From positions 1-45,077 of the forward strand of contig QJVM01000238.1 in the NCBI GenBank assembly GCA_003235715.1: DNA of 45,077 nucleotides, in the 5' to 3' direction. A program made the translations under genes and the position numbers. Within the stretch, counting starts at the first letter, position 1; each line of letters starts with the position of its first letter. Source of the stretch: Nitrospirota bacterium (GTDB taxonomy: Bacteria; Nitrospirota; Thermodesulfovibrionia; SZUA-242). The notes under the pieces are model-generated. The model had not been told where the DNA came from. It ran no database searches and saw only the letters and a program-made list of their open reading frames with translations. Shown here one piece after another: positions 1 through 9,122 of the stretch.

Positions 1-226
1 CCTCGAGTGCAGTATGAAAAGCACCCCCAACGCCCTGATTGACCTCGTGCCGCAGAACGCCTGCCCCGGCTGCTTCAGCCACCTTGCCTGTTCGATCCGT
101 GCTTCCGTCATCCACGACCAGGACTCCGATCTGGGTAACGCCGGACAAATCCCTCGGAACCGACTCAATCACTCCGGCAATGCGGTGTTCTTCGTTAAAA
201 GCCGGGATGTAAACCAGCACGTACAT
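1..226 (-). CDS. Family 2 glycosyltransferase, N-terminal part (cut by window edge)
   Basis: The minus strand from an ATG at 226 reads open to the window edge and gives about 75 residues. It begins MYVLVYIPAFNEEHRIAGVI and continues with VLVVDDGSTDRTGKVAEAAG and NQGVGGAF. The PAFNEE start, the VVDDGSTDxT nucleotide-sugar/metal motif and the following NxGxGGA are the hallmark of GT-A family 2 transferases such as dolichol-phosphate-mannose synthase-like or polyisoprenyl glycosyltransferases. The C-terminal half and the acceptor are outside the window, so the substrate cannot be named. The gene diverges from the HEAT-repeat gene across about 300 bases. Family assignment is firm, exact role unknown. 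Confidence 0.85.
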   Translation of the reverse strand, partial: MYVLVYIPAFNEEHRIAGVIESVPRDLSGVTQIGVLVVDDGSTDRTGKVAEAAGAGVLRHEVNQGVGGAFHTALE

Positions 227-526
227 TGCAGCAATTATACGGAACTTTACGAACCAGCGAAACCAGATACGTGCCGTAGTCTCCGTGGCCACGGGATTCG
301 AAACCGTGAACCGGGTGGACCGTCCGACCCGTGGGCCTGGCTCCACAGAACGTCCAACGAATCCGCTCGGCCTTCGTGCCGCAAGCGGAGCCTGGGGCAG
401 TTTTCCGGGTGTCCGCCGTGTGCGGCGGCTGCATGTACACAGAGATTCCCGCGGTCAGTCTGCGGAACACAATTTGACGTTTTTTCCTTCGTTGACAATA
501 AGTTACAGCCATGTTATTTTTTCCAC
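227..526. other. Divergent intergenic region without a gene
   Basis: This 300-base gap separates the glycosyltransferase start from the HEAT-repeat gene. The open frames crossing it have no recognisable protein features. It holds a near-consensus promoter at 492-520 and short inverted repeats, including the 12-bp palindrome CCGTGGCCACGG at 283-294 and CCGCC/GGCGG arms near 415-432. No promoter for the leftward gene stands out. Confidence 0.6.
492..520 (+). promoter_or_regulatory. Sigma-70-type promoter for the HEAT/HD-GYP pair
   Basis: A perfect -35 hexamer TTGACA (492-497) is followed by a 17-bp spacer and the -10 hexamer TATTTT (515-520). The expected start of transcription, about 7 bases after the -10, falls on or next to the ATG at 527. 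This implies a leaderless message or a start codon further downstream. No Shine-Dalgarno sequence precedes 527. Confidence 0.7.
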
Positions 527-2194
527 ATGCCTGAAATTAAAGAAACGTCTCTGGTTTCCTCTGAAATCATCCAGGCTTTAATCAGGGCGCAAAAGACGTT
601 CAAAATGTATCCGCCCAACAACCCCATCTATGGGAAAGCTGTGGATGAGGTTTTCCGGCTTATGACCGACCGAATCGGAACGGACGGCAAGATCGATCTT
701 CGGTTCACGGCCCACGAAATCCATATCAACGAGGACTCCGTCTACAAGAACGAGTCTCGCCAGGACAATTTTGCCCTCTTCTTCTTCAGGGACGGCATAC
801 GACAGTTGACCTTTAAGAGCGGTCTTCTTCGGGAAGAAGTGGAGCAGTTTCTTCTGATTATCTCCAAGGATCTCGAACGCCAGCTGATCGATGACGATAT
901 GGTAACCCTCCTCTGGGAAAAGGATTTCGAGCATATCGAATACCTGGCCAGTTCCGAATTCCTCGTCGAGGAGGATTACGATCCCAATCTTGAGAAAGCA
1001 TCCAGGGATGAACGCGGCCCTGCCTCTGAGGAAGCCCTCCAGCAAGCCTACGAGGAAGTCGCCGCCGACGCGGAGAAGCTCAGATGGGAGCCCCGGGAGA
1101 TTGCAGGTCTTACGGAACAGGATTTAAGGATGATCGAACGGATGAAGGAAAAGGAGGACACAACCAGTCCTCTGCCGTCTGTCCTGAATATCCTTTTTGA
1201 CCTGTTTCTCAGAAGTCGGGAGCCGGCTGAAATCACCGAGATCGGCGGGTTTCTGAGAGAGGCCCTGGAATACTCCATCCGCAATGCCGAATTCGAGCAT
1301 GCCCTCAACATCTTTCAGCAGGCAGCCGAGATGGCCGCTTCGGACGGGCTTCCCCATTCCCACCTGGACACCATCCGAATGGTTCCGGAAGCTGCCGGAA
1401 ACGCGGAAACCATACGTGAGATGGGGCAGGTCCTGGACAGCAACGTGACGGTCAACGAGGACGCCCTCCTGAAATGTGCCGCCTATCTGCCTGCAAGCAC
1501 CATCCATCCTCTGACGGACATCATGGGGAGCCTTCAGGGAATGCACGGACGCAGACTGGTGATGGATCTTCTGGCAATCGTGGGACGCAAGGACCTGACC
1601 GCGCTCACCTCGGGCTTAAAGGATAAGCGATGGTTCGTCGTTCGAAATACCCTTTGTATTCTGGGCAAGATTGGCGACGTGAAATCCGTGGATACCCTTG
1701 GCCGGAGTCTCACGCACGAAGACCCGCGTGTACGAAAGGAAGCGTTCCGTTCCCTCGGTATCATCGGTGGAAGCCGCGTGCTTCCCCATCTCAAGAAGGG
1801 ACTGGGCGACAGGGACCCGGGAGTCCGGGTCAGTGCGGTGAAAGGATTCCGCGGTCTCCAGGATTCGGAGGTGGCCATGAGGATTCTTCTGGAAGAATTG
1901 AACACCAAGGATTTCGCCACCAAGTCCTTTGAGGAGAAGAAGGAATTCTTTGCCATGCTTGCACAATGGGACGCCCGGGAGGTCAGGGATTTCCTCCTCA
2001 AGACTCTTGAACAGAAATCCTTCTTCGGCAGGGCCAGGAACGAAGAACTCCGTGCCTGCGCAGCCCACGCCATTGGGCTTCTGAAAAACGGGGTGGCCCT
2101 CGCTCCGAACCTGCAACGGGTGGCGCCGGGCGCAAGCGACCTTCTCAAGGGCGAAATTCGCGAATCTCTAAGAAGAATGAAGATGCATGGCTGA
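527..2194 (+). CDS. HEAT-repeat domain protein
   Basis: A 555-residue soluble protein with no signal peptide or membrane segment. I chose the ATG at 527 (MPEIKETSLVSSEIIQALIR). The frame stays open further upstream, but that part has no protein-like character and crosses the promoter. Residues about 1-150 form a conserved N-terminal region (KTFKMYPPNNPIYGKA, then a long mixed part). Residues about 150-190 are acidic and charged. From about 330 there are HEAT/armadillo-type helical repeats, clearest at 350-445 (DKRWFVVRNTLCILGKIGD, EDPRVRKEAFRSLGIIG, RDPGVRVSAVKGFRGL). Such repeats are binding surfaces, so a scaffold role is likely. The stop overlaps the start of the HD-GYP gene by 8 bases, so the two products are probably made together and may form a complex. 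The partner is unknown. Confidence 0.8.
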   Translation: MPEIKETSLVSSEIIQALIRAQKTFKMYPPNNPIYGKAVDEVFRLMTDRIGTDGKIDLRFTAHEIHINEDSVYKNESRQDNFALFFFRDGIRQLTFKSGLLREEVEQFLLIISKDLERQLIDDDMVTLLWEKDFEHIEYLASSEFLVEEDYDPNLEKASRDERGPASEEALQQAYEEVAADAEKLRWEPREIAGLTEQDLRMIERMKEKEDTTSPLPSVLNILFDLFLRSREPAEITEIGGFLREALEYSIRNAEFEHALNIFQQAAEMAASDGLPHSHLDTIRMVPEAAGNAETIREMGQVLDSNVTVNEDALLKCAAYLPASTIHPLTDIMGSLQGMHGRRLVMDLLAIVGRKDLTALTSGLKDKRWFVVRNTLCILGKIGDVKSVDTLGRSLTHEDPRVRKEAFRSLGIIGGSRVLPHLKKGLGDRDPGVRVSAVKGFRGLQDSEVAMRILLEELNTKDFATKSFEEKKEFFAMLAQWDAREVRDFLLKTLEQKSFFGRARNEELRACAAHAIGLLKNGVALAPNLQRVAPGASDLLKGEIRESLRRMKMHG

Positions 2195-3614
2195 TCCCAC
2201 GCCCAACAAGGAAGACAAGGCGGCTCTTCAGGCTCGTTACCTGGACCTGGTCAATAGTCTGGCCACCCTCATCCGGAACTCTCAGATCCACGACCCGGCC
2301 AACGAAGCCGTAGTCAAATCCCTTGCCCGCGCCCTGTCGCTCTTGAATGACTCCATCCACTCAACCGGAGAGTTGCATGTCAAGCTCGTTGGGGAGTTCA
2401 TTTTCGTCAACGAGGAACGTTTGCGGTATCTCCTGGACTCCATGCTGAACTTCGACTTCCTCGTCCGTGAGTTCAAGAAAAGGGAGGTCGGGGAAATCAC
2501 CTTCAACTCGCCGCTCACGGATTCCCAACTCAGGGACTTTGTGACCGCCTTCATCGGCTCAGGCTTCTCGGAAAACGGATTCGAGATGCTCCGCCAGCAG
2601 GGAGCCCTCCACCGAATCACCGTGAGTCGCCAGAAGGTGGCTGAAGAGGATGCCCTCGATCGCCGGCAGTTTGTACGGCGCTCGTATTTCAATGCCGTGT
2701 CCTATACCAAGGGAGTCATGGGCAAGGTCAAGTCAGGAGAACAGATCAATCTGCGGAAGGCCAAACGCATCGTGGAGTCCCTGGTGGATCACCTGGTGGC
2801 CGAACCGACCCTGCTTCTCGGCATGACCGCCATCAAGGACTACGACGAATACACGTATTTCCACTCGGTAAACGTGAGCATCCTCTCTATCGCCCTCGGG
2901 CAGAAACTGGGACTGACCAAGCGTTCCCTCGAGCAAATAGGCGTAGCCTCATTCTTTCACGACATTGGCAAAACCGAGGTTCCCGAAAGCCTGCTGAACA
3001 AGCCCACATCTTTCACGGACAAGGAATGGGAAATCATCAAGCAGCATCCCACATGGGGGTTCCTTTCCCTCCTTCGGCTCAAGGGGTTTGAGGAAACAGC
3101 CATGAAGAGCGCCTTGGCCTCGTTCCAGCATCACCTGAACCACGACCGGAGTGGGTACCCCCAGGTGCTCTGCAATCTGGACCATGATCTGATCAGCGAG
3201 ATCGTCACCATTTCTGACAAGTATGATGCCATGACCTCGTCGCGGGTTTACGCGCGCGTGCCCCTGTCGCCCGATCGGGCATTGAGCATGCTCATGGAAC
3301 AGGGGGGCCGCCAGGTCAACCCCGTGCTGGTCAAGGTCTTCGTAAACCTGATCGGCGTATACCCCCAGGGTTCGCTCGTTCTTCTGAACACCCGGGAGAT
3401 GGGGCTGGTCTTCGAATCCAACCCCAACCCGCAATGCCTGGACCGGCCGCGCGTCCTTGTGGTTATGGACGCCAACGGCAAACGCGTCAGCAGGGAGGCG
3501 GCCCCGGCGGTGGATCTGATGGAGCAGGATTCCTCCGGGGGCTTCCGTCGCACCATCGTCCGGTCGCTCGATCCCAACAAATACGGCATCTCGCTCGCAG
3601 ACTTCCTGCTTTAG
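2187..3614 (+). CDS. HD-GYP domain phosphodiesterase-like protein
   Basis: A 475-residue cytosolic protein. The first ~200 residues resemble the N-terminal region of the HEAT protein upstream (long helical part, no known sensor domain). The HD-GYP domain covers about 215-400: YTYFHSVNVSILS (His near 226), FFHDIGK (His258-Asp259), KQHPTWGF, and QHHLNHDRSGYP carrying the GYP signature. These are the metal ligands and signature of enzymes that hydrolyse cyclic-di-GMP or related cyclic dinucleotides. The downstream part (DKYDAMTSSRVYARVPLSPDRAL, then GSLVLLNTREMG) is also typical. Activity on c-di-GMP is inferred from the family. It is translationally coupled to the HEAT-repeat gene (8-base overlap). 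No clear terminator is seen in the ~100 bases before the convergent purL. Confidence 0.9.
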   Translation: MADPTPNKEDKAALQARYLDLVNSLATLIRNSQIHDPANEAVVKSLARALSLLNDSIHSTGELHVKLVGEFIFVNEERLRYLLDSMLNFDFLVREFKKREVGEITFNSPLTDSQLRDFVTAFIGSGFSENGFEMLRQQGALHRITVSRQKVAEEDALDRRQFVRRSYFNAVSYTKGVMGKVKSGEQINLRKAKRIVESLVDHLVAEPTLLLGMTAIKDYDEYTYFHSVNVSILSIALGQKLGLTKRSLEQIGVASFFHDIGKTEVPESLLNKPTSFTDKEWEIIKQHPTWGFLSLLRLKGFEETAMKSALASFQHHLNHDRSGYPQVLCNLDHDLISEIVTISDKYDAMTSSRVYARVPLSPDRALSMLMEQGGRQVNPVLVKVFVNLIGVYPQGSLVLLNTREMGLVFESNPNPQCLDRPRVLVVMDANGKRVSREAAPAVDLMEQDSSGGFRRTIVRSLDPNKYGISLADFLL

Positions 3615-3715
3615 AAGCGTTCAGGGCCTCCTCGAGCCCCCGTTATCGGAACAAAACCGGCGAAGGCAGCCTTGGTTGAAGACAGAATCTGAGGAAACGG
3701 CAGGAAGCGGTATGG

Positions 3716-6700
3716 CTATGAATTTCCGGTGCCGCACCAGTCACGGGCGTTCTGGAACATCCTGAGCCAGGGGGAGGCCCTGAGTCTTTTCCTCATATCC
3801 TCAGGCATCCACGCCCATTGCCACGGGAGTACCGCCCTCTCAGGATGCGGCATCATGGCCAGGTGCCTTCCGTCCGATGAACAGAGTGCCGTAATGCCCA
3901 TGGGAGAACCGTTCGGATTAAACGGATAGGCTTCCGTGAGGCCCCCCTCATCGTCCACATACCGAACGGGGGCCAGCCCCGCCTCAAGGATCTTTTCCAT
4001 CAGGCCGGAATTGGGGAAGTAGGCCTGGCCCTCTCCGTGGGCCACCCAAACGCCAAGGGTGGATCCTGCCATCCCCTTGAGCATGATGGACGGGCTCTCC
4101 AGTATCCTGACCGTGGAAAAACGGCTCTCGAAACGCCCCGATGCGTTATGAATGAACCGCGGCTGAACCTCGTCGTCCCGGAGTTCCGGGAACGGGACCC
4201 ACCCGAGCAGTGCCATAAGCTGACAACCGTTGCACACGCCGAGGCTGAACGTATCAGACCTGTTCACAAACGCCGAAAATTCGCTGAGGGCCTTCTTATT
4301 GAATCGCACCACACCTGCCCATCCCTTGGCCGAGTCCAGAACATCCGCATAGCTGAACCCGCCCACAAAGACCACCCCCCGGAAATCCCGAAGACTAGCC
4401 CTCCCGTTCATCAGGTCTGTCATCGTCACATCCCAGGGTTCAAAACCGGCAAGGAAAAAGGCCGAGGTCATCTCCCGGTCCCCGTTGCTCCCCTCCTCCC
4501 GCACGATGGCCACCTTAGGTTTTTCATCGGCCCTCATCAACGACTCAGCGGTGGGTTCCGGACTCCACGGGACATGGTATTCAGGCCCCTTCCGTTCGCG
4601 GATGTTCAGGCGTTCCTCCCGGGCCAGAACCGGGAGCGTCTGATACTCCTCGATCCGGAAGCTCGTTTCTTCCCAGATATCCCTGAGACGGGTCATGGCC
4701 TCGTCCAGGACAATCTGTTTGCCGCGGCGGAACAGGATGCGGTTTTCCTTCAGCGGCCTTCCAATGGGATGGCACGGGACCGCAGCCTTCCGGAAAAGGT
4801 CAACCACCTCAGCGGCCGTTTCGGTGTCCACTTCGATCACCGCACCCAGTTCCTCGGCAAACAGCAAGGGAACGACCGCCCCATCGGGGCCATAATCCGG
4901 GAGGTCGATTTCAATTCCGCAGTTCCCGGCAAAGGCCATCTCCAGCAACGTTACGGCCAGACCGCCGTCGGACCGGTCGTGTCCGGCCCGAATCTTCCCG
5001 GAGGCGACCAGGTCCTGGACCAGCTGGAAGGCCCGCTTCAGGGTATCAGACGATTCCACATCCGGCACTTCATCCCCAAGTTGGCCAAAAACCTGGCTTA
5101 GGGCCGAACCTCCGAGCCGGTTCTTTCCCGGAGCCATGTCAATAAAGAGCAGTTCGCTTCCTCCCGGTCTCTTGAGGTCCGGCGTCACGGTCATCGTAAT
5201 GTCCGGACACGTGACATAAGCCGATACAACCAGCGTTCCCGGACCCTTTACCGTCTCGTCCTTGCCTCCTGGACCGGGCGCCATGGCGGCCATGGAAAGG
5301 GAGTCTTTGCCACCGTCCACCGCGATGCCGAGCGAGAGCATAATTTCGCGCATCGCGACGGCCGCATCGTACAGGCGGGCCCCCTCGCCCGGAAGTTTGG
5401 GAGCCCACATCCAGTTGGCTGAACAACGGATATCCTCCAGGTCCGAGACCCGGGCCCACATGATGTTCGTGACGGCCTCGGCCACCGTCATCCGCGCCAT
5501 GGCCGCGGGGTCCAGCAGCCCCTTGATGGGCTGCTCGCCGATAGAGATGGCCGCGCCCGTGACTCCGAAATGGGACTGGGCCACCACGGCCACGTCCGAC
5601 ACCGTGAGTTGGACAGGACCGCAACATTGTTGTCGGGCCACCAGGCCTGTCACCGAGCGGTCCACCTTACTGGTCAGAAATCGCTTGGAACCCACGGAGA
5701 GAAGCCGCAACACCCGTTCCAGGGCCGAGCGGACCAAAAGGTCCGGAGGCAGATTGAGCGGAGCAAGAGAAACGTCAGTCCGGTCCAGGTGAAATATCTT
5801 CTTGGGCATCTCACCCAGAACCTTTTCCAGTTCCAGGTCCACCGGGCAAATACCCTCCGACCCGTCTGTCACCACGATACGCCCATTTCCCGTAATTTCG
5901 CCGATGACCGAGAAAGGGACCTTTTCCCTGAGGCAGACGCCCTCAAACAGGCCCAGGTCCTGCGGCCTGAGAAGCAAGGCATTGTTCTCCTGATACTCCG
6001 CCCCCCATATCTCAAGGACCGAGAGGGTGTGGTCCCCCACGATCACCTTCCGGACATCTATCCTGCCGCCTGCCGGATGCACCAGTTCCTTAACCACATT
6101 GCAGTTGCCGCCTGCACCTTGATCGTGAATGCTGACAATAGGATTTCTCTCTCCCATTTCGATGCATGAACGAATCACGCGGTTCATTTTCTGTTCCATC
6201 TCCGCATCCCCGCGCTGGACCGCGTTGAAATCCAGTTCCGCCACGTTCTCGCCCTGAATCATACTTGAGGCCGCCCCGCCCCCCATCCCGATCCGGTATG
6301 CGGGCCCTCCAACCTTGACGACCAGCATGCTGGGCTCAGCCTTGCCCTTCTCCACATGGCGGCTGTCCATCTGCCCCACCCCACCGGTAAACATTATGGG
6401 TTTGAGCCATTCCCGACGCTCTCCCGACGGCATTCTCATGCCGAAGGCGCGGGTCGTTCCCTGGATCACGGGTTCGCCAAACTTGTTGCCGTAATCGGAT
6501 GCGCCGTTACTGGCCTGAACCTCGATCTGAAGGGGACTGGCGAGGTTATCCGGATACGCGGTCTCGCGGTCTTCCCAAGGCTGCTCATATCCGGGGATGA
6601 GAAGATTGCCCACGCAATAGGCCGCGGTCCCCGCAATGACAAGGCCCCCTGTTCCGGTCGACTGAACATCCCGAATCCGTCCGCCCGTACCGGTCTCCGC

Positions 6701-7660
6701 CCCTGGAAAAGGCGCCACACCGGTAGGGAAATTGTGGGTCTCGGCCGTGAAAATGAGGTGGTGAAGTCCATCCGCCTCGACAAACCTAGAGACCTCTCCG
6801 GGGCTTTCCGGCAGAAGGGTTGCAATGCGGTATCCCCTGATGGCGCTCGAGTTGTCCCTGAAGGCAATAACCGAGTTCCGAGGGTTCGCCTGGTAGGTAT
6901 CCTTCACAATCCTGAGCAGACTTTCCGGGACCTCCCGGCCTCCCACAAGCAGACGCCCCTGGAAGAACCAGTGGCGCGAATGTTCGGAGTTGGACTGGCC
7001 CATGTCGAAGCATTCCACGTTCGTCGGGTCCCGGCCGACCTCGTCCCGGAAGAGCCGGGTGTAGTAGTCAAGGTCCTGTGCGTCAAAACCAAGCCCGAGG
7101 TCGCGGTTAATCTTTTCCAGAGCCCTCCGGCCTTCGGCCCGGACCGGTACCGTGTAGACCGGTTCGGGACGATGCGTGACCTCGAAGGAATGGAGCGGTT
7201 CCGGATATTCCGTCTCGGTCATCCGGTCATGAACCATGGAGAGGAAACGGGAACGCTCTCCATTCGTCAGAACCCGTCCTTCATCTTCAAACACAAGAAG
7301 GTAACGGCGTGACCGTTCAATGCGGGTAATCCGGGTCACACCGCAGGACCGAAGGACCGAGACGGCGTTAACAGACCACGCTGTCGTGAAGTTCAGCCTC
7401 GGCCCCACTTCAACGACGTTCGAAGATGACGGGAGAAAACTGCGTTCTGAAAATCCGGACGGGTCGAAGGTTTCCCTGAGAAGCCAGCCCAGAACCTCCT
7501 TGTCTCCGGTTTCAAGCGGCTCAGTCGTCTCCACGTTGAAACACCATTCGGTCCGCAGAAGAGAAACAGGCGCACCCATCCCGTCTCTGACCCTCAACAT
7601 CAGAGCCTCCAGAGCGGCCGGCAGGAGCGCCGGTGTCCTGAAAAAATGAATGACGTGCAC
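3716..7660 (-). CDS. purL: Phosphoribosylformylglycinamidine synthase, single-chain
   Basis: This 1314-residue protein is the long one-chain form of FGAM synthase, which converts FGAR, glutamine and ATP to FGAM in purine synthesis (EC 6.3.5.3). Order: PurS-like N-terminal domain (1-150), linker, two AIR-synthase-like halves (for example TAETHNFPTGVAPFPGAETG and SIHDQGAGGNCNVVKELVHP), then a class I glutaminase domain from about 1060. The glutaminase nucleophile is in GVCNGCQLM (Cys about 1143) and the His-Glu pair is in MMPHPERAV (about 1272/1274). Length matches the gammaproteobacterial type; no separate PurQ/PurS is needed. The start codon is GTG with only a weak ribosome-binding site. It lies 137 bases downstream of gltA on the same strand and is convergent with the HD-GYP gene. 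Confidence 0.97.
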   Translation of the reverse strand: MHVIHFFRTPALLPAALEALMLRVRDGMGAPVSLLRTEWCFNVETTEPLETGDKEVLGWLLRETFDPSGFSERSFLPSSSNVVEVGPRLNFTTAWSVNAVSVLRSCGVTRITRIERSRRYLLVFEDEGRVLTNGERSRFLSMVHDRMTETEYPEPLHSFEVTHRPEPVYTVPVRAEGRRALEKINRDLGLGFDAQDLDYYTRLFRDEVGRDPTNVECFDMGQSNSEHSRHWFFQGRLLVGGREVPESLLRIVKDTYQANPRNSVIAFRDNSSAIRGYRIATLLPESPGEVSRFVEADGLHHLIFTAETHNFPTGVAPFPGAETGTGGRIRDVQSTGTGGLVIAGTAAYCVGNLLIPGYEQPWEDRETAYPDNLASPLQIEVQASNGASDYGNKFGEPVIQGTTRAFGMRMPSGERREWLKPIMFTGGVGQMDSRHVEKGKAEPSMLVVKVGGPAYRIGMGGGAASSMIQGENVAELDFNAVQRGDAEMEQKMNRVIRSCIEMGERNPIVSIHDQGAGGNCNVVKELVHPAGGRIDVRKVIVGDHTLSVLEIWGAEYQENNALLLRPQDLGLFEGVCLREKVPFSVIGEITGNGRIVVTDGSEGICPVDLELEKVLGEMPKKIFHLDRTDVSLAPLNLPPDLLVRSALERVLRLLSVGSKRFLTSKVDRSVTGLVARQQCCGPVQLTVSDVAVVAQSHFGVTGAAISIGEQPIKGLLDPAAMARMTVAEAVTNIMWARVSDLEDIRCSANWMWAPKLPGEGARLYDAAVAMREIMLSLGIAVDGGKDSLSMAAMAPGPGGKDETVKGPGTLVVSAYVTCPDITMTVTPDLKRPGGSELLFIDMAPGKNRLGGSALSQVFGQLGDEVPDVESSDTLKRAFQLVQDLVASGKIRAGHDRSDGGLAVTLLEMAFAGNCGIEIDLPDYGPDGAVVPLLFAEELGAVIEVDTETAAEVVDLFRKAAVPCHPIGRPLKENRILFRRGKQIVLDEAMTRLRDIWEETSFRIEEYQTLPVLAREERLNIRERKGPEYHVPWSPEPTAESLMRADEKPKVAIVREEGSNGDREMTSAFFLAGFEPWDVTMTDLMNGRASLRDFRGVVFVGGFSYADVLDSAKGWAGVVRFNKKALSEFSAFVNRSDTFSLGVCNGCQLMALLGWVPFPELRDDEVQPRFIHNASGRFESRFSTVRILESPSIMLKGMAGSTLGVWVAHGEGQAYFPNSGLMEKILEAGLAPVRYVDDEGGLTEAYPFNPNGSPMGITALCSSDGRHLAMMPHPERAVLPWQWAWMPEDMRKRLRASPWLRMFQNARDWCGTGNS

Positions 7661-7797
7661 GGGGGTGAATTTGCGGACCTGAAAAGCGATCCTACTTTAC
7701 CGGAGTCTGGCCGTTTTTTGGGGGGGAACCGCACCCTTTCCGTCGGTAAACGGTCGATGACTGATGAAAGGCTTCTTCATGATCGCAACGCCGACGG

Positions 7798-8940
7798 TCA
7801 ACGCTCACCCAAGGGGACATAGTCCCTCGGGTCCGGCCCGACATACAGGCTCTTGGGTCGGAAAAGGCGGTTGTCTTTCCTCTGCTCCAGCACATGGGCC
7901 AACCACCCTGACACCCGGGCCATGGCAAAGATTGGGGTAAACAGAATCGTCGGGATCCCGAGCAGCCGATACACCGCGCCGGAGAAAAAGTCCACGTTGG
8001 GGTAAATAGGCTTTCCCTTCTCCTCCATCCGCGCCCGGAAAACCCGCTCCACCTCCTTCAGGATTCGGAGATACCGGAAGTCATTCTTCTTCCGGGAAAG
8101 GGTATCGAGGTATCCCTCGATCACCCTGGCCCTGGGATCCTTGGCTTTGTACACCCGGTGTCCCATGCCCATGACCTTCTGCTTCCGGTCCAGGGCTTCG
8201 AGTACCCATTTCTCGGCGTGGGCCGGGTCGCCAATGGCCTCCACCATTTCCATGACTTTCTCGTTGGCCCCCCCGTGCAGCGAACCGTATAGAGAACCCA
8301 TGGCCGCCGAAATGCTGCAATAGCAGGTCGAAAGCGACGAAGCGACGACACGGGCCGTAAACGTGGATACGTTGAATCCGTGTTCGGCATGGAGAACAAG
8401 GCACTGGTCCATGATACGGCCCTCATCCTCCTCCGGCACGTGTCCTTTGACCATATAAAGGAAATTGGCCCCGTGTGACAAATCATCACGCGGTACAACA
8501 GGGTCCTTTCCTTCCTGCAGACGTTGCCAGGCGGCCACTACTGTGGCGATCTGGGCGACCTGGTGCAGGGTGCGCCGGCAGTTGCACGTGGCCGAATGAC
8601 GAATCCTGTGGGCCACATACCCGCTCAGGTAGGAAATGACCGACTGAAGAAGCTCCATGGGATGGGCGCCCTTCGGGAAGTTCCGGACCATCTCCAGAAC
8701 CTCGGGGTTGAGACTCCGAGCCTTACGTATGGAGGCCGTGAAATCCGCCAGTTCAGAGAAGGCGGGAAGCTTTTCGAAAAGGAGAAGATAGGTTACCTCC
8801 TCAAAGTTCGAGTGGGCGGCCAGGTCCTCCACCGAGTACCCCCGGTAGTTCAGGCGGCCAACTTCACCCTCGACCTTGCAGATCTCGCTCTCTCCGGCGA
8901 TTACGCCCTCCAGGCCCTTGGCATAGTTGATCTTTTCCAT
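7798..8940 (-). CDS. gltA: Citrate synthase
   Basis: A 380-residue citrate synthase, condensing acetyl-CoA and oxaloacetate at the TCA-cycle entry. The start at 8940 (MEKINYAKGLEGVIAGESEI) is chosen because AGGAGAGG lies just upstream of the ATG; a longer open frame to 9051 lacks family resemblance in its extra 37 residues. The three catalytic positions are visible: His in HGGANEKVM, His in GMGHRVYK, and Asp in PNVDFFSG. Length and motifs fit the short bacterial type II form, which also includes 2-methylcitrate synthases. No propionate-cycle genes are nearby, so citrate synthase is preferred. A 9-bp inverted repeat sits about 105 bases upstream of the start. Confidence 0.93.
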   Translation of the reverse strand: MEKINYAKGLEGVIAGESEICKVEGEVGRLNYRGYSVEDLAAHSNFEEVTYLLLFEKLPAFSELADFTASIRKARSLNPEVLEMVRNFPKGAHPMELLQSVISYLSGYVAHRIRHSATCNCRRTLHQVAQIATVVAAWQRLQEGKDPVVPRDDLSHGANFLYMVKGHVPEEDEGRIMDQCLVLHAEHGFNVSTFTARVVASSLSTCYCSISAAMGSLYGSLHGGANEKVMEMVEAIGDPAHAEKWVLEALDRKQKVMGMGHRVYKAKDPRARVIEGYLDTLSRKKNDFRYLRILKEVERVFRARMEEKGKPIYPNVDFFSGAVYRLLGIPTILFTPIFAMARVSGWLAHVLEQRKDNRLFRPKSLYVGPDPRDYVPLGER

Positions 8941-9043
8941 CGTCCTCTCCTGTCTGGTTCCGAAATCAGCGGTTGATATTTTTACTATAACCCTAGCTTG
9001 TCCGAACCGGTCCTGTCCGTCAGGTATCGCCTTGAAGGAGTCT

Positions 9044-9073
9044 TTCGCCAAAATCCGTTCCCTATTTGGCGAA
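9044..9073. repeat. 9-bp inverted repeat upstream of gltA
   Basis: TTCGCCAAA (9044-9052) and TTTGGCGAA (9065-9073) are perfect inverted arms around a 12-base spacer. They lie between the end of the rhodanese gene and the gltA start, both on the minus strand. There is no T-run after either arm, so a classic intrinsic terminator is unlikely. An operator for gltA or an RNA hairpin at the end of the upstream transcript are both possible. Confidence 0.4.
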
Positions 9074-9122
9074 GTCAGATCGCGGAAGGACGCCCATGCG
9101 GCCTTGAGGTGAACCTCTTCGG

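Noticed and set aside
240-330. tRNA-like T-arm on the minus strand (GGTTTCGAATCCC near 296-308)
   Set aside because: There is one base too many in the loop, and no matching acceptor stem or anticodon arm is found at the right distance.
4037-5101. Long plus-strand open frame opposite purL
   Set aside because: It is antisense to conserved PurL domains, lacks any protein motif, and is explained by GC-rich codon use.
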